NCBI RefSeq assembly: GCF_028372415.1
Contig: NC_092872.1
Span: 91,928,575-91,992,574, forward strand
From: Notamacropus eugenii
Lineage: Eukaryota; Chordata; Mammalia; Diprotodontia; Macropodidae
DNA: 64,000 nucleotides
Direction: 5' to 3'
Below the pieces are notes generated by a model that did no database searches, was not told where the DNA came from, and was given only the letters and a program-made list of their open reading frames with translations. This document shows, piece after piece, positions 22,385 through 60,456 of this stretch (position 1 is its first letter; each line of letters starts with the position of its first letter). Position numbers and translations under genes: made by a program.

Positions 22385-25345
22385 TTTTTTTCTGGAAGTG
22401 GATAGTCCTTCCTAGTTGATTTGAATGATCATATTACTTGGAATAGTTTAGTCACTCACAGCTACATTGCTGTTATTGTATATAACATTCTTTTGGTTCT
22501 GCTTGTTTCACTCCACATTATTTCACGAAAGTCTTTCCATATTTTTCTAAAACTAACCAGCTTATCATTTCTTACAGCATAGCAGTATCCCATCACAATC
22601 ATATACCACAATTTATTCAGCCATTCCCTGGTTGATGGGTATCTCCTCAATTTCAAATTCTTTACCACCACAAAGAAAGCTTCTAATAAATATTTTAGAA
22701 CATATAGGTTCTTGTACTTTTTTCATGATCACCTTGGGAAACACACCTAATAGTAGTATTGCTGGGTGAAAGGGTATACACAATTTTAAAACAGTATTTT
22801 ATTTTTTTCATTTACATGTAAAGACAGTTTCCAACATTCATTTTTGTAAGATTTTGAGTTCCAAATTTTTCTCCCTCCTTCCCTTCTGTCCCTTCCCAAG
22901 ATAGCAAGCAATCTGAAATAGGTTATACATATACAATCATGTTCAACATATTTCCACATTAGTCATGTTGTAAAAGAAGAATAAGAACAAAAAGGAAAAA
23001 AAAAAACCAAAAAAGTGAAAATAGTACACTTCAATTTGTATTCAGATTCCACAATTCTTTCTCTGGATGTGGATAGCATTTTTCATCAAGAGTCTTTTGG
23101 AATTGTCTTGGCTCATTGTATTGCTGAGAAGACCTAAGTCTATCATAGTTATTCACTGAAAATGTTGCTGCTACTGTGTACGGTGTTCTCCTGGTTCTGC
23201 TCACTTCACTCAGCATCAGTTCATGTAGGTCTTCACAGATTTTTCTGAAATCCATCCGCTCATCATTTCTTATAGAGCAATATATGTAGAACAATTATAG
23301 AGCAATAGTAACTCATTCGCGGGATATACACAATTTTATAACTCTTTGAGCAAAATTCCAAATTACTCTCCAAAATGGTTAGATCAGTTCACAGTTCAAT
23401 TAGCAGTGTATTCGTGTCCTGATTTTTCCACATCCCCTCCAGCATTTTTTATTTTCTTCTTCTATTATTTTAGCCAATCTCATAGGTATGTGGTGGTACC
23501 TCAGAGTTGTTTTAATTCATATTTCTTTAATCAATAATAACTTAGAACTTTTTTTATATGACTGTATATAACTTTGATTTCTTCTTCCAAAAACTGCCTG
23601 TTCATATCCTTTGATCATTTTTCATTTGGGGAATGACTCATATTCTTATAAATTTGAATCAGTTCTCTACATATTTGATGTATGATGCCTTTATCTGAGA
23701 AATGGCTTATAATTTTTCCTCCAATTTTTTTGCTTTCCTTCCAATCATAGATAAATGGGTTTTATTTGTACAAAATATTTTTAATTTAATGTAATCAAAA
23801 TAATCTGGCTTTTGTCTCTTTCGTTTATTCATAAATTCTTCTCCTATTCACAAATCTGATAATATGTAATTAATATTGTAAATATGTAATATTTATAAAA
23901 TATTATAAATTATAAAAATAACACAAAATAAGTAATAAGTAATGTGCTCTTGGAATTTACTTGTGATATCTCCCTTTATGTCTAAGTCATGTATCTATTA
24001 TGATATTATCTTCGTAAATGGTGTAAAATATTGGTCTATACCTAGTTTATGCCAGACTGCTTTCTGATTTTACCATCAAATTTTACCAAATAATAAATTC
24101 TTGTCCTAAAAGCTTAGATTTTTCATTTGTCAAACACAAGGTTATCATTGTCACTTACTACTATGTATTGCATACCTCCTCTATTCCACTGATCCACTAT
24201 TCTATTTCTTAGCCAAGAACAGATAGTTTTGATAATTATTGCCTTAGAGTACAGTTTAGTTTCTGATACTGCTAGACCTCCTTCCTGTAAATTTTTTTAT
24301 TAATTCATTTGATATTCTTGACCTTTTGTTCTTCCAAGAGAATTTTGTTATTTTTTTAGCTCAATAAAATAGTTTTTTTGGTAGTTTAATTGGGATAACA
24401 TTGAATCATTAAATTAGTTTACGTAGAGTCATCATTTTTTTAATAGTGGCTCAGGCCACCCATGAACAATTGATATTTCTCCAACTATTTACATCTAAAT
24501 TATTTCTATAATTGTGTTCATATAGTTCCTAGGTTTGTCTTGGCAGGTATCCTCCCAGGTATTTTATGTTGTTTGCAGTTATTTTAAATGAAATATCTTA
24601 CTCTTTCTTCATGTAGGAATTCATTGGTAATATACAGAAATGCTGGTGATTTATATGGGTTTATTTTATATCCTGCTATTTTGCTAAAATTACTAATTGT
24701 TTCAACTAATATTTTAGTCGAATTTCTAGAATTTCAAGTATACCATTATATTGTCTGCAAAAAGACATAGTTTTATTTCCTCACTGCCTAGTCTAATTCC
24801 TTCTGTTTCATTGTCTCATAGCCACTGCTAGCATTTCTAGTAGGATATTGAATAATAGTCATGATAATGGACCCCCTTGCTTTATTCCTGATCTTATTGG
24901 GAAGACTTCTAGCTTATCCCCATTATGGCAATGCTTACTGATGATTGCAGGTAGATCCTTCTTACTATTTTAAGGAAAAATCAATTTGTACCTTTGCTTT
25001 TAAGTATTTTTTATTGTTTTTAATAGGAATGAGTATTTTTAAAAGCTTTTTTCACCTCTGTTGATATAATCATAAGAATTTCTGATGATTATATTATTGA
25101 TATAATCAGTTATGTTAATAGTTTTTCTTATGTTGAACCAGCTTTTCTTTCCTGATCCAGTTGGTTATAATGTATATATAACCTTTGTGATATATTGTTG
25201 TAGTTTATTTAGGATTTTTGTATCAGTATTCATTAGTTAAATTGCTCTATAATTTTCTTTCTCTGTTTTGCTCTTTTTGGTTTAGGTGTCAGCACCATAT
25301 TTGCTTCACAAAAGGAGTTTGGCATTTGACTTGTAACTCACTTAT
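22385..25345 (-). mobile_element. Old L1, ORF2 3' half and 3' UTR, split by a younger L1
   Basis: Minus-strand L1 whose 3' part lies at 22385-22792 and whose ORF2 part resumes at 23325 and runs to about 25345. The 'cattattatattgtctgc'-type and 'ccatattaatgggaagact'-type blocks on + are reverse complements of ORF2 RT and post-RT sequence. It is 5'-truncated and carries many stops. Confidence 0.82.
22793..23324 (-). mobile_element. Nested L1 3' end with 18-bp target duplication
   Basis: TATACACAATTTTAAAAC (22775-22792) is repeated with one change as TATACACAATTTTATAAC (23325-23342). The insert is a 5'-truncated L1 3' end with ORF2 C-terminal frame FRKICEDLHELMLSEVSRT (minus) and a 3' UTR. Confidence 0.92.
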
Positions 25346-26785
25346 TCTTACATTAAATCAAAATCATATTTCAGATCTTCAGGGCCATTCTGACCTTTGA
25401 TCAAAAGGAGGTAATGTGAAGGGAATTATAATTTTTGTATTAATAAATATATGTATAATATACTATAATTTCAACTTCTCAAAGTTGCCTCTTCTGGTTT
25501 GGGAATCAACATTTACAATGCAGCTTGAAATGATCAATCAAACCCTTGACAATATTCTCACAATCACTACATTCCTGTGCTTGTGTACCTTAAGTGAAGT
25601 AAATCAAAGATTGTAGAATCTGTTCCTTCCACAGAAAGTCCTATGCCTCACCTAGTAATGACCCTCAAGGACTTGAAACAATACTGTTCTCATAGGACTC
25701 CAGAACACCTGTGTTGTCCTGTACTCATGGGGAAACCACGGGGGCTATGGAAATGTTTGTGATCCACTTGTGATTTATGGATATAAGATATGCCTTTACT
25801 CCACTAGAGGGAGCATTCTTCACTTTGAAAGTAGGTAAATTGCTACTTGTTTCCTGCCCCCCCCCCCCAAAAAGGCAACTAGGAACCTCTTGTTAACCCT
25901 TCCTTGACTGTCTATTTGATCTCCAAGTCTTCTTCCACACCATCAGGAAAGGAAAATATGATCCTCTTTAAACAAAGGTTAGGGTAGATGCTAAACAAGG
26001 GAAAACATCCCAGAAAGAACTGAGGGACCCTCTCACAAACCTGATCACAGACATGCCCCAATTTCCTCTCCTAGAATCATGGGTGTATCTCAGTTGTGGG
26101 GATTGCTAACAATTAATTAATTAATAGTAAGTACAGCGCATGTCTCTCTGTTAACCCCTCTCATCTCATATCTGATTAAGAAAAGAGAATGCTGGAAGAA
26201 TTGTAGGGAAATTTGAATGATGGTCTGCGCAACTTGGTGGAACTTGAGGGGCAGTAGCTGCATCAGGGTCTCATATACCCCTGCCCCAGCAGCTCCCCAA
26301 CCCCAGCATCTGCAGCTGTCAAGATGAGTGTGGGATCAGGCCCCACAGTTTGCATTTCCTGAGCCTTCCCACCAGGAACAGTATACCACCAGTGGGAAGG
26401 TTCCAGGACTGGTCATCCCAGCCCCTAGGACAGGCCTGCACAACACAAAGTGGTGGGAGCTTACAGCTTGCCAAAGGGTTTTGAGCAGTTGTCATGTGAC
26501 CTGAGACAACCAACCATCAGTCTGTTTTTAGTTTAACCTATTTCTGGCTCATAGAAGTTCACAAGTTGTGCAGGTCTGCCCTAGGCAGTGCCCTCTGTCA
26601 CATACCACGAAGCCCAGGCAGTCAGTGTCTCCAAGGTGGGCCTGGCCCTCGGTAGGTCCCATCTAGCTGCTGCCTGGGAGAGTTTAGGTTCCCATGGCAG
26701 CGCCTAGTATGGCAGATTCTGCAGGTGGAAGATGAGGGGGATGACTCTTGAAATCCTCTCCACAGGATCATGGATTTAGAGGTGG
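25346..26785. other. Unassigned intergenic sequence
   Basis: AT-rich to 25.9 kb, then more GC-rich. It holds a short C/A homopolymer pair at 25855-25875. The part at 26220-26620 looks like a dispersed repeat that I cannot name. No gene seen. Confidence 0.4.
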
Positions 26786-26789
26786 AAGG

Positions 26790-26930
26790 CCAGGTAGAGG
26801 TCACCTGGACTAATCCTCTCCCATTATAGACCCAGAGAGTTTCAGCGACTTTCCCAGACTCACGGGATTCCAGCCCAGGTCCTTGGACCCCAAATCCAGC
26901 ACTTTTTCCTCTGGACCACGCTGCCTTCGA
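26790..26930 (-). repeat. MIR SINE
   Basis: Reverse-oriented MIR with 'actttcccagactcacggga' and 'ttggaccccaaatccagcac'. Confidence 0.7.
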
Positions 26931-27039
26931 ACCTGAGGTTCTGTTTCCGCCTTGGTTCTGTGACATTCTTTGGGAGAAGGACAAGCTCGTAGGGTGGGGT
27001 TGCTTTCACAGCCACAGGGAAGTTTGGAAGGGAGGAGGC

Positions 27040-28002
27040 TTTGGGGGAAAGGGTTCGTCTCAGACACGTGGATTCCAAGATGTTTACGAGACCTTCAACT
27101 CCCACGTGTCCTGACGGGCGATGGGGGATGCTGGGCTGGGAGGCCAGAAGGAGGGTAGGGCGGTGCGGGACCATTCGGAATCACCCGCCTCAGGAGAGCT
27201 TTGGGGATCGGGTGACATCAGAGTGAGGACGAAGGTCCAGGACGGAAGTGGGGGATCCGACGTTAGCGGGTGAGGTCTGGGTGCAGATTGGTCCGAGGAG
27301 ACGGAGAGAAGCGGATAGGTGAGTGCAGAGCCAGGAGAGGAGCCCGAGGAGAACCTGCGGAGGAAGGGCGGCCCGAGCCGCGGGGAAGGTAAGAGGAGGC
27401 CTGGGGAGGGCCTGCGCGAGAGGTGACGAGGATGCCCGAAGCCAGGCGGAAGAGAAACAGAAAGGAGACACGTGCTAGTAACACCTTCGCAGGGGGCCAG
27501 ACGCAGGCTGGGGTTGGTTTGGGGGCGTGACTTGGGCGGGGGGAGGAGCCGCTGACGTAGCCCCGGGAATCGGGTCATTCCAGGGCGGGGACTCCCCCGT
27601 AAGAGGGCGGCTCCGCCCCACCGGAAGCGGAGCTGCCCGGCTCCTGAGAGCGCGAGGATGTCGCGACAGTCTGAATTCGCGAATGACAGCCCACCTTCCT
27701 AGCTGGAGACCTTTCCCACCGTCCGAAAGCAAGGACTGGGGGGGCGGGGCTCGGCAAGAGGAAGCGGGGCGGGGCCTGGCGCCGCTTCGGGAGACGTGGC
27801 CGGCCACGTGACGCGCGTCGGCGCGCGCTGTTTCCGGAAGTCTCCGTCGTGCGCGCCCCCGCCCTCGCCTCCGAGGCCGCCGCGCTGTGACTGCCACCCG
27901 GTGCAGTTCAGGGGGAGGAGGGCTCGGGTGTCGCCGCCGCTGCCGCCGCCTCTGCGACGCCGCCGGGGTGGGGGGAAGGTGGGGCGACGACGAGGCTGCA
28001 GG
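27040..28002 (+). promoter_or_regulatory. PARN CpG-island promoter and 5' UTR
   Basis: GC content and CpG density climb from about 27.0 kb and peak over the PARN start. Seen directly: four CACGTG E-boxes (27065, 27103, 27469, 27805), GC boxes at 27741 and 27765, and an ETS core CCGGAAGT at 27834. No TATA box. The ETS site about 170 bp before the ATG suggests a start site soon after 27840. The 5' UTR has CCG repeats at about 27932-27965. TATA-less housekeeping promoter, as expected for PARN. Confidence 0.8.
27805..27841 (+). promoter_or_regulatory. E-box and ETS site pair in the PARN proximal promoter
   Basis: The E-box reads GGCCACGTGAC, close to USF and TFE/MITF consensus. CCGGAAGT follows 29 bases later. 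Confidence 0.65.
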
Positions 28003-53526
<25,524 letters not shown>

Positions 53527-53899
53527 TAACTTTACATTACTGAAGAAGTATGTACAGTGTTTTAAGTCACATCAGTGGTAAGGCAAGGGGGTAATATTCA
53601 TTCAGTGTTGTTTTTTTTTAACTCTTTTCTGTTTGAGAATTGGTTCCTAAACCATAGGAATTTTTTAGTTTGTTGATTATAGAACGAGATAGACAGTAGA
53701 GGTAGGTGATGTTTCAGGAAAAAAAGAATAGTTGAGATATGAAAATATGCATTCTGTCATCCTGGATGGTTTTATTCAGACTTTTTTCTGATCTTACTGG
53801 AATTTCTTTCCTTAAAGAAGAAGTTGATACATTTTTATTTTGATAACAGATTCTTTCTAACAAGCACCCAAATTTGCTTCTATATATGTTAAATTCTCA

Positions 53900-54285
53900 A
53901 AGATGAGTGCTTTCATTTTGACACTGTCCCGTTGATCTACTTCTCAGTTTTTTAACCAATACCAGATGGTTTTGATTGAATGCTTCTTTATAATATAGTT
54001 CAAGATGCAGAAGTGCCATTACCACTTTGTCCTTAAGTCTTTTCATCATTTTCCTTGATCTTCTATTTTTTCCAAATGAATTTTTGATATTTTATCAACT
54101 TCTTTAAAATATCCTTTTGATAATGTTATTGATATAGCATTAAAAGTATAAATTAACTTTGACAGTATTGCCATTTTTATTACATTGACACAGCCCAGCT
54201 AGGATCATGTAATATTCCTCCAGCTATTTTAAATTCTTAATTTCTTCAAGGAGAACTTTATACTTGAATCTTTTGGATAACTTTA
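53900..54285 (-). mobile_element. Old L1 ORF2 fragment
   Basis: 'taaccaataccagatggttt' to 'tttttattacattgacacag' is reverse ORF2 sequence. Decayed. Confidence 0.7.
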
Positions 54286-54339
54286 TATGGAAGAGACCTT
54301 ACAAATCGATCAGTCTAACCATCCTAGTGGTATGGGCCT

Positions 54340-55120
54340 AGTATTGATGAATAATTTTGTAACTTTTCTTACATAATTCCAAGTTGTTTTCCAGAAAGTT
54401 TCAGCCAGTCTAAACTGTCTTTTATAATCATTACTGCCAGTGTGATGGGTGAAAGGTAAAATTTCAGAGTAATTTTAATTTGCGTTTCTCTTATTAGCAG
54501 TTTGGAGCATCTTTTCATGTTGTTATTTATTTTTTATTATTTCCACTTATAGAACTGTCATTATCCTTAAACTGCTATAACTGCTTAGTCATATTTCTAT
54601 GTCTAGTTCCTAACATATCTCAGATATCAGCTTTTTGTCCCAAGTTTGATACAAAGATTTGCTTTTCATTCTGCATACCTCCTTTTCTTTGAGTTTTATT
54701 TCTTTTGTCATGCTTTTTCATGTAATTAAAAGACTTTTATGATTTCCCCTATCATTTGCTTATCAGTTTTCCCCCTAATCATAGCTGTGAAAAATACTTT
54801 TATTATCTTTCCATTTTTTATGATTTTACCTTTTATATTTAAGTTCCTTTTGGAGAATGTTTATGGTATATGGTATAAGATGTTAAGCTAAATTTGCTTT
54901 TTGCTAAACTGCTTTCTAGTTTTTCTCCTGGTGGTTTATTGAATTTATCCATGTCTGGACTACATTTATTTACTTCTAGGTTTTATTTGTCTAGCCTGTT
55001 GCATTTTTGTATTTTTAACCAATACTTAATGATTCTTATAATTAATGCTATAATATGTTTTAAGTTCTGTTAATGTTAGTCTTCTTCCCTTGAAATCCTT
55101 AACCTTTTATCTCATTATTC
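54340..55120 (-). mobile_element. Second old L1 ORF2 fragment
   Basis: 'ccaagttgttttccagaaag', 'tgtgatgggtgaaaggtaaa', then 'ttattgaatttatccatgtc' run in the order 3' to 5' of ORF2. The order relative to 53900-54285 shows this is a separate copy, not a continuation. Confidence 0.7.
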
Positions 55121-55129
55121 TTTACTAGT

Positions 55130-55295
55130 TTTACAACTTACTTTACAAATGAGGAAACTAAAGCCAAAGTATAGTTTAAATTGCTTCTCAAAGGTCACAT
55201 AGAAAATAAGCATTATAGAGACAGGATTTGAACTTGGGTTCTCTGACTCAAGAGTCAGCACTCTTTCCTTCATCTCATGCTACCTTCCTCTCAAG
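55130..55295 (-). repeat. MIR SINE
   Basis: 'ctttacaaatgaggaaacta', 'gacaggatttgaacttgggt', 'caagagtcagcactctttcc'. Confidence 0.78.
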
Positions 55296-55329
55296 AGCCA
55301 CTTTTTCTCTCCCCCAGCATATTTAGAGC

Positions 55330-55500
55330 CATAGTATATGTAGAAGCAGAAGAGAGTTGAAGCCTCATTGGGTTCAACTTGCTCACTTTACAGATGAGGA
55401 AACTGATGCTTACAGAGGTGGAATAACTTGTCCATCATCTAGTGATCATAGAGAAGTGAGCCTGGATTTGTGCCCAGGTTCTCTGGCTCCAGATTTTGTT
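55330..55500 (-). repeat. MIR SINE
   Basis: 'ctttacagatgaggaaactg', 'gcctggatttgtgcccaggt', 'ctctggctccagattttgtt'. Adjacent to another MIR in the same orientation. Confidence 0.78.
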
Positions 55501-55529
55501 TCTTAAAAGCAGTGATCTGTTTCCTTTCT

Positions 55530-55610
55530 CTTTTATATATTCACCACCTGATACTGCATCCTTAGCATACTGAATTCTTAAAGGCTTAATGAATTGAATC
55601 TAAGCACAAT
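55530..55610 (+). repeat. L2 3' end fragment
   Basis: 'atattcaccacctgatactg' through 'ggcttaatgaattgaatcta' fits the L2 tail. Confidence 0.45.
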
Positions 55611-55719
55611 ACTTGAGGTGTTTGATCAGTAACAAGTACAGTGAGACTCTTTTCCCAAAAGACAGATATTCTCTTTTTAATATCAGCCAATTTTGTGACT
55701 ACCTGCAGATTAAGCTTGG

Positions 55720-55960
55720 AGAATCTCAGATTTGGAATGTACTTAAAGCTCCCCAGTAAAACCTATGATCCATTGCAGTCATTCACTTTGTCGCTTCCCT
55801 TAAAAGTAGTCATCCCCGTTCTGTTTGTAAATTTCTAATGATGGAGGGATTCACTACCTCTCAAGGTAGCCAGTTCCATTTTTTAATATCTTTAGTTTTA
55901 GGAAGTTTTACCTGACATCAAGGGGAAAGATATTCATTTTTGCCTGCTGGCAGCCACATA
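55720..55960 (-). repeat. CR1/L3 3' end fragment
   Basis: 'ggattcactacctctcaagg', 'tagccagttccattttttaa' and 'aggaagttttacctgacatc' match the reverse of the L3 3' region. Confidence 0.6.
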
Positions 55961-56189
55961 AACTAAGTGTTTCACGTGAGCAGCTTTCTGGCAATCAGAG
56001 ACAATTTCGGTTGTAAAAGCAGCACAGCCTACTTCTAGTTTAAGCGTCCCTTATACCTTTGGCCAGTTTTTCAGTGGACTGTATTCCAGATTCTTCACTA
56101 TCTTTGTTTCTCTTCTGGTGACATGCTGCTATTTGTCATTGTTTCTCTAAAACTGTTGTCTTAATCTGGTGATTCTTTGGAAAGTACTA

Positions 56190-56350
56190 TGTCCTGAGTC
56201 AGAGGATCCTGGTTTTAATCCTGATTGCCACTTAATACCTGTGTGGCCTTGGGGAAGTCACATAATATTTCTGGACCTCAGTTTCCTTAGCATGAGAGTG
56301 TTGGACTAGATAACCTGCAAAGTGCTTCCAAGCTTTAAGTCTTTGATTTT
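56190..56350 (+). repeat. MIR SINE
   Basis: 'ctgagtcagaggatcctggt', 'gtgtggccttggggaagtca', 'cctcagtttccttagcatga'. Confidence 0.8.
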
Positions 56351-56514
56351 GTGGTTCCCTTCTTGCTATTCTTTCCCTTGGTGATCTCTTCTCCTATGGT
56401 GGCGTTGGTTTTTACTTCTGGAGTTGATTTCCAGATCTCTATCTTCATTTTCAACTACTCTCCAAATTAAAACCTCGTATTTCCAACTGCATTGAATATC
56501 CCCGCTTGGATATT

Positions 56515-56615
56515 CTGCCAGTGGTGTAGTGGATAGAATGTAGGACTTGAAGTCAGTATAACCTGGGTTCAAATCCTACCTTACATATGTGACCCTGGCC
56601 TGTATATGTGTGTAT

Positions 56616-56648
<33 letters not shown>

Positions 56649-56652
56649 TGTG
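56515..56652 (+). repeat. SINE head fused to (CA)n
   Basis: 'agtggtgtagtggatagaat' and 'gggttcaaatcctaccttac' form the tRNA-like head of the SINE family at 22.1 kb. It stops at a (CA)n run at 56619-56648. Confidence 0.65.
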
Positions 56653-58062
56653 CATATTTATATTATATATAGTGTATGTAAAAGTAATTGTTGGTAATTT
56701 AATGCTGAAACCTACTTAAATCCTTCATATATTTTTTTCATGACTTTGTGGGTCACCTGCAGTTTTAGTTCTTCTGAAATGGAATATTCCATTATTTTTG
56801 GTCATATAGCATTACAAGGAGAATATCGATGTTAAGAATATGAATTTTTATGAAAATGAATAGCTTGGTATCACTGAAAGTATGCAGCATTTTTTTATCC
56901 CCATAGAAAGAAGGGAAAAAATTCCCAAATGAGACATTTAGAATGAACTTTTGGGGAAAATACAGCTTGTTACAGTTTCAGCATCATTAGGAAAATTTTT
57001 TCCTCTGAACACTATCTCTTTGTGATTCCCCAAACTTTAGCCATTCATACAACTTAAATATATGTCTTGTTTTTAGTGCAGATAAGGGGAGTACAGGGGA
57101 GAACCTGTCTCCATATCTTTAGATTCCCAGAGGTAATCTATATCTCTTTAAAATGATATCCTTTTGATTCCAGAAAGTGCAAACATCTTTCAGGTACTAG
57201 ACATATACTTGAGGTGAAATTGCCATGCAGTTTGAAAATGAGTGATTAGATAAAAGATAAGGAAGGAGAAAATACTGAAGGCAAAAATTCATCTCAAGTA
57301 TAAATGTTTAAGGCAGCTGTTTTTCAAACAGATGTTTTATCAGTCTTATGATTAAAAGGTGCTTTAACATCTTTAAGATTTTCTTCCTTAACTAGATGAC
57401 AGAGAATTGCATAGATTGTCTTCTTTCTCAAGACCAGTAAGTGATAATTAAGATAGCAGATGGTTTCAATTGTGATCCAAGAGACAGCTGAGCTGCTCCA
57501 AAATAGCGATCAACCAAAAGAGATAGTTGGACATTGTATAAGTCTAATATCCTAATTCATATCTTTTGAGGATGAAGGATGGGACAGAGATGCCAGTGAC
57601 TCTCTGCAAGACACTGGTCATAGTAGTAGGCACCAGAGTCCCATGAATGCTACAGCCACAATTCCCTGACTGGCTCTGTGAACAAGGCTAGGGGTCCAAC
57701 CGGGATACATTTTCTTTTTTTTTTCCTTTCTATTAATCATTTTTAGTTTTCAACATGCACTTCCACAGGATTTTGAGCTCAGATTTTCTCCCCATCTCTT
57801 CCCTCCCTCACCCCAAGGTGGCATGCATTGTGATTATCCCTTCACTGCCCTCCTTTCTCTCAACCCCTGCCTCATATCCCCTTCTCTTATTTCCTTCCCT
57901 TCATTTTTCCTGTAGGGCAAGATGGATTTCTATACCCCATTCATTGTCTGTATATCTTATTTCCTAGTTGCATGTAAAAGCAATTTTTAACATGTTTTTA
58001 AAACTTTGAGTTCCATGTTTTCTCCCTTTCCACCCATGCCCATTGAGAAGGCAAGCAATTCA

Positions 58063-58132
58063 TTGTGTGTGTGTTTGTCCTTCGTTGCTGAAGAAGACCA
58101 CAAATGGAGAAGAAGTTTTGAATCCTATGGAT
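58063..58132 (-). repeat. Tiny MAR1 insertion with 10-bp target duplication
   Basis: AAGCAATTCA at 58053-58062 and 58133-58142 frames a 70-bp piece holding the MAR1 tail in reverse ('ttgtccttcgttgctgaaga'). The surrounding HAL1 3' region is continuous across it when compared with copy A. Confidence 0.75.
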
Positions 58133-58793
58133 AAGCAATTCAGTATAGGTTATACATGTGTAGTCATGCAAAATATTTCCAATAGTCATGTTGTGAAAGA
58201 CTAATTATATTTCCCTCCATCCTATCCTGCCCCCCATTTATTCTGTTCTCTCCTTTGACCCTGTCCTTCCTCAAAAACGTTTGCTTCTGATTACCACCTC
58301 TTCCCATTTGCCCTTCCTTCTGTCATTCCCACCCCTTTTCCCCCCTACTTTCCTGTCATGTAAGAGATTTTCACATCTGATTGAGTATGTATGTTATTCC
58401 CTCATTAAACCATATCCAGTGAGAGTAAGGTTCACTCATCCCCTCTCACTTCCTACCTCTCCTCCATTGTAAAAGCTTTTTCTTGCGTCTTTTATGTGAG
58501 ATAATTTATCCCATTCTACCTCTTCCTTTCTCCTTCTCCCAATACATTCCTCTCATCCCTTAATTTTATTTTTTTAGATATCATCCCTTTATGTTCAACT
58601 AACCCTGTGCCCTCCCTCTCTCTCTTTAAATATATATATATATGTATATGTGTGTGTATGTATATATTTTCCCTCATCCAGCTACCCAAATACTGAGAAA
58701 AGTCTCATAAGTTACAAATATCTCTCCACATAGGAACATAAAGAGTTCAACTTTAATAAGTCCCTTATGATTTTCTCTTTCCTGTTTACCTTT

Positions 58794-59405
58794 TCATTCT
58801 TCTCGTGATTCTTGTATTTGAAAGTCAAATTTTCTATTCAGCTCTGCTCTTTTCATCAAGAATGCTTGAAAGTCCGCTATTTCATTATATATCCTTTTTT
58901 TCTCTGAAAGATTATACTTAGTTTTTCTGGGTAGGTGATTCTTGGTTTTACTCCTAGCTCTTTTGACCTCTGGAATGTCATATTCTAAGCTCTCTGATCC
59001 CTTAATGTAGAAGCTGCTAAATCTTGTATTATCTTGATTGTGTTTCCACAATACTTGAATTATTTCTTTCTGGCTGCTTGCAGTATTTTCTCCTTGACCT
59101 GGGAACTCTGGAATTTGGCTACAATGTTCCTGGGAATGCTCGTTTTGGGATCTCTTTCAGGGGACAATCAGTGGGTTCTTTCAATTTCTATTTTCCCTTC
59201 TAGTTCTAGAATATCAGGGCAGTTTTCTTTGATAATTTCTTGAAAGATGATGTCTAGCTCTTTTTTTGATCATGGCTTTCAGGTAGTCCAGTAGTTTTTA
59301 AATTGTCTCTGCTGGATCTAGTTTCCAGGTCAGTGGTTTTTCCTGTGGGATATTTCACATTGTCTTCTATTTTTTCATTCTTTTGATTTTGTTTTATAAT
59401 TTCTT
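58794..59405 (-). pseudogene. ORF1 C-terminal part of HAL1-like copy C
   Basis: The last 25 or so residues read DFQAFLMKRAELNRKFDFQ then IQESREE, giving the family's true ORF1 C-terminus. Upstream, RRM and C-terminal domain sequence is present but broken. Confidence 0.7.
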
Positions 59406-59606
59406 TTTTTTAACTAGTTAATTTTATTTATTTTCAGTGTTCTACAATAACTACCATATAACTTAGATTATTATTTTCCCCTCCCTCTCCGAGACAGCAC
59501 ACAATTTTGTGTAGGTTCTACTCATATTAAATACATTTTCACTATAGGCATGTGGTGTTGAAGAATTAAAATGAGTGGGAGAAATCATCTAACAAACCAA
59601 AACACA

Positions 59607-59647
<41 letters not shown>

Positions 59648-59971
59648 TATACACATACGTACAAACAAGTGATCTGCTACATTCTGAGACTGAATTTCGT
59701 AGTTCTTTCTCTGGATGTGGAAGGCATTTTGCCTTAGAAGACCATTGGGAATTTTTTTAAGTCCTTGCATTGCTATGAAGATCCAAGTCTACCAGAAAAA
59801 ACTCTCACACATTGTGGTTGTTACTGTGCACAAAGTTCTCCTGGTTCTGCTCCTTTCACTCAGCATCAGATCATATACGTCTTTCCAGGCCTTTCTGAAG
59901 TCTTCCTGTTCATCATTTCTTATAGAACAATAGTATTCCATTACATTCATATACCATAATTTATTCAGCCA
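59406..59971 (-). mobile_element. Nested L1 3' end with perfect 19-bp target duplication
   Basis: TTTTGTTTTATAATTTCTT at 59387-59405 recurs at 59972-59990. The insert is the reverse of an L1 3' UTR and ORF2 end ('tctggatgtggaaggcattt', 'cattcatataccataattta'). It contains (AC)n at 59604-59639. Confidence 0.93.
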
Positions 59972-59990
59972 TTTTGTTTTATAATTTCTT

Positions 59991-60456
59991 GATTTCTCAT
60001 AAAGTCATAAGCTTCCATTTGCTCCATTCTAATTTTTAAGGAATTATTTTCTTCAGTGAGCTTTTGGGCCACCTTTTCCATTTGGCCAAGTCTGCTTTTT
60101 AAGACATTCTTCTCCTCGTTGGCTTTTTGGACTTCTTTTGCCATTTGAGTTAGTCTGTTTTTTAAGGTGTTATTTTCTTCAGCATTTTTGGAGGTCTCCT
60201 TTAGCAAGCTGTTGACTCATTTTTCATGATTTTCTTGCATCACTCTCATTTGTTTCCCCAGCTTTTCCTCTGCTTCTTTTACTTGATTTTCAAAATCCTT
60301 TTTGAGCTCTTCCGTGGCCTGAAACCAATTCATATTTTTCTTGGAGGCTTTGTATGTAGAAACTTTGATTTTGTTGTCTTCTGGTTTTGTGTTTTGATCT
60401 TCCTTGTCACCAAAGAAAGATTCTACAGTCTGATTTTTTTTTGTGCTGTTTGCTCA
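59991..60456 (-). pseudogene. ORF1 N-terminal and coiled-coil part of HAL1-like copy C
   Basis: Frame 60207-59965 reads KNRLTQMAKEVQKANEEKNV and EQMEAYDFMRNQEI, matching copy A's coiled coil. The N-terminus (MSKQHKK...) differs from copy A's MPKKGKK type and resembles copy B. Confidence 0.75.
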
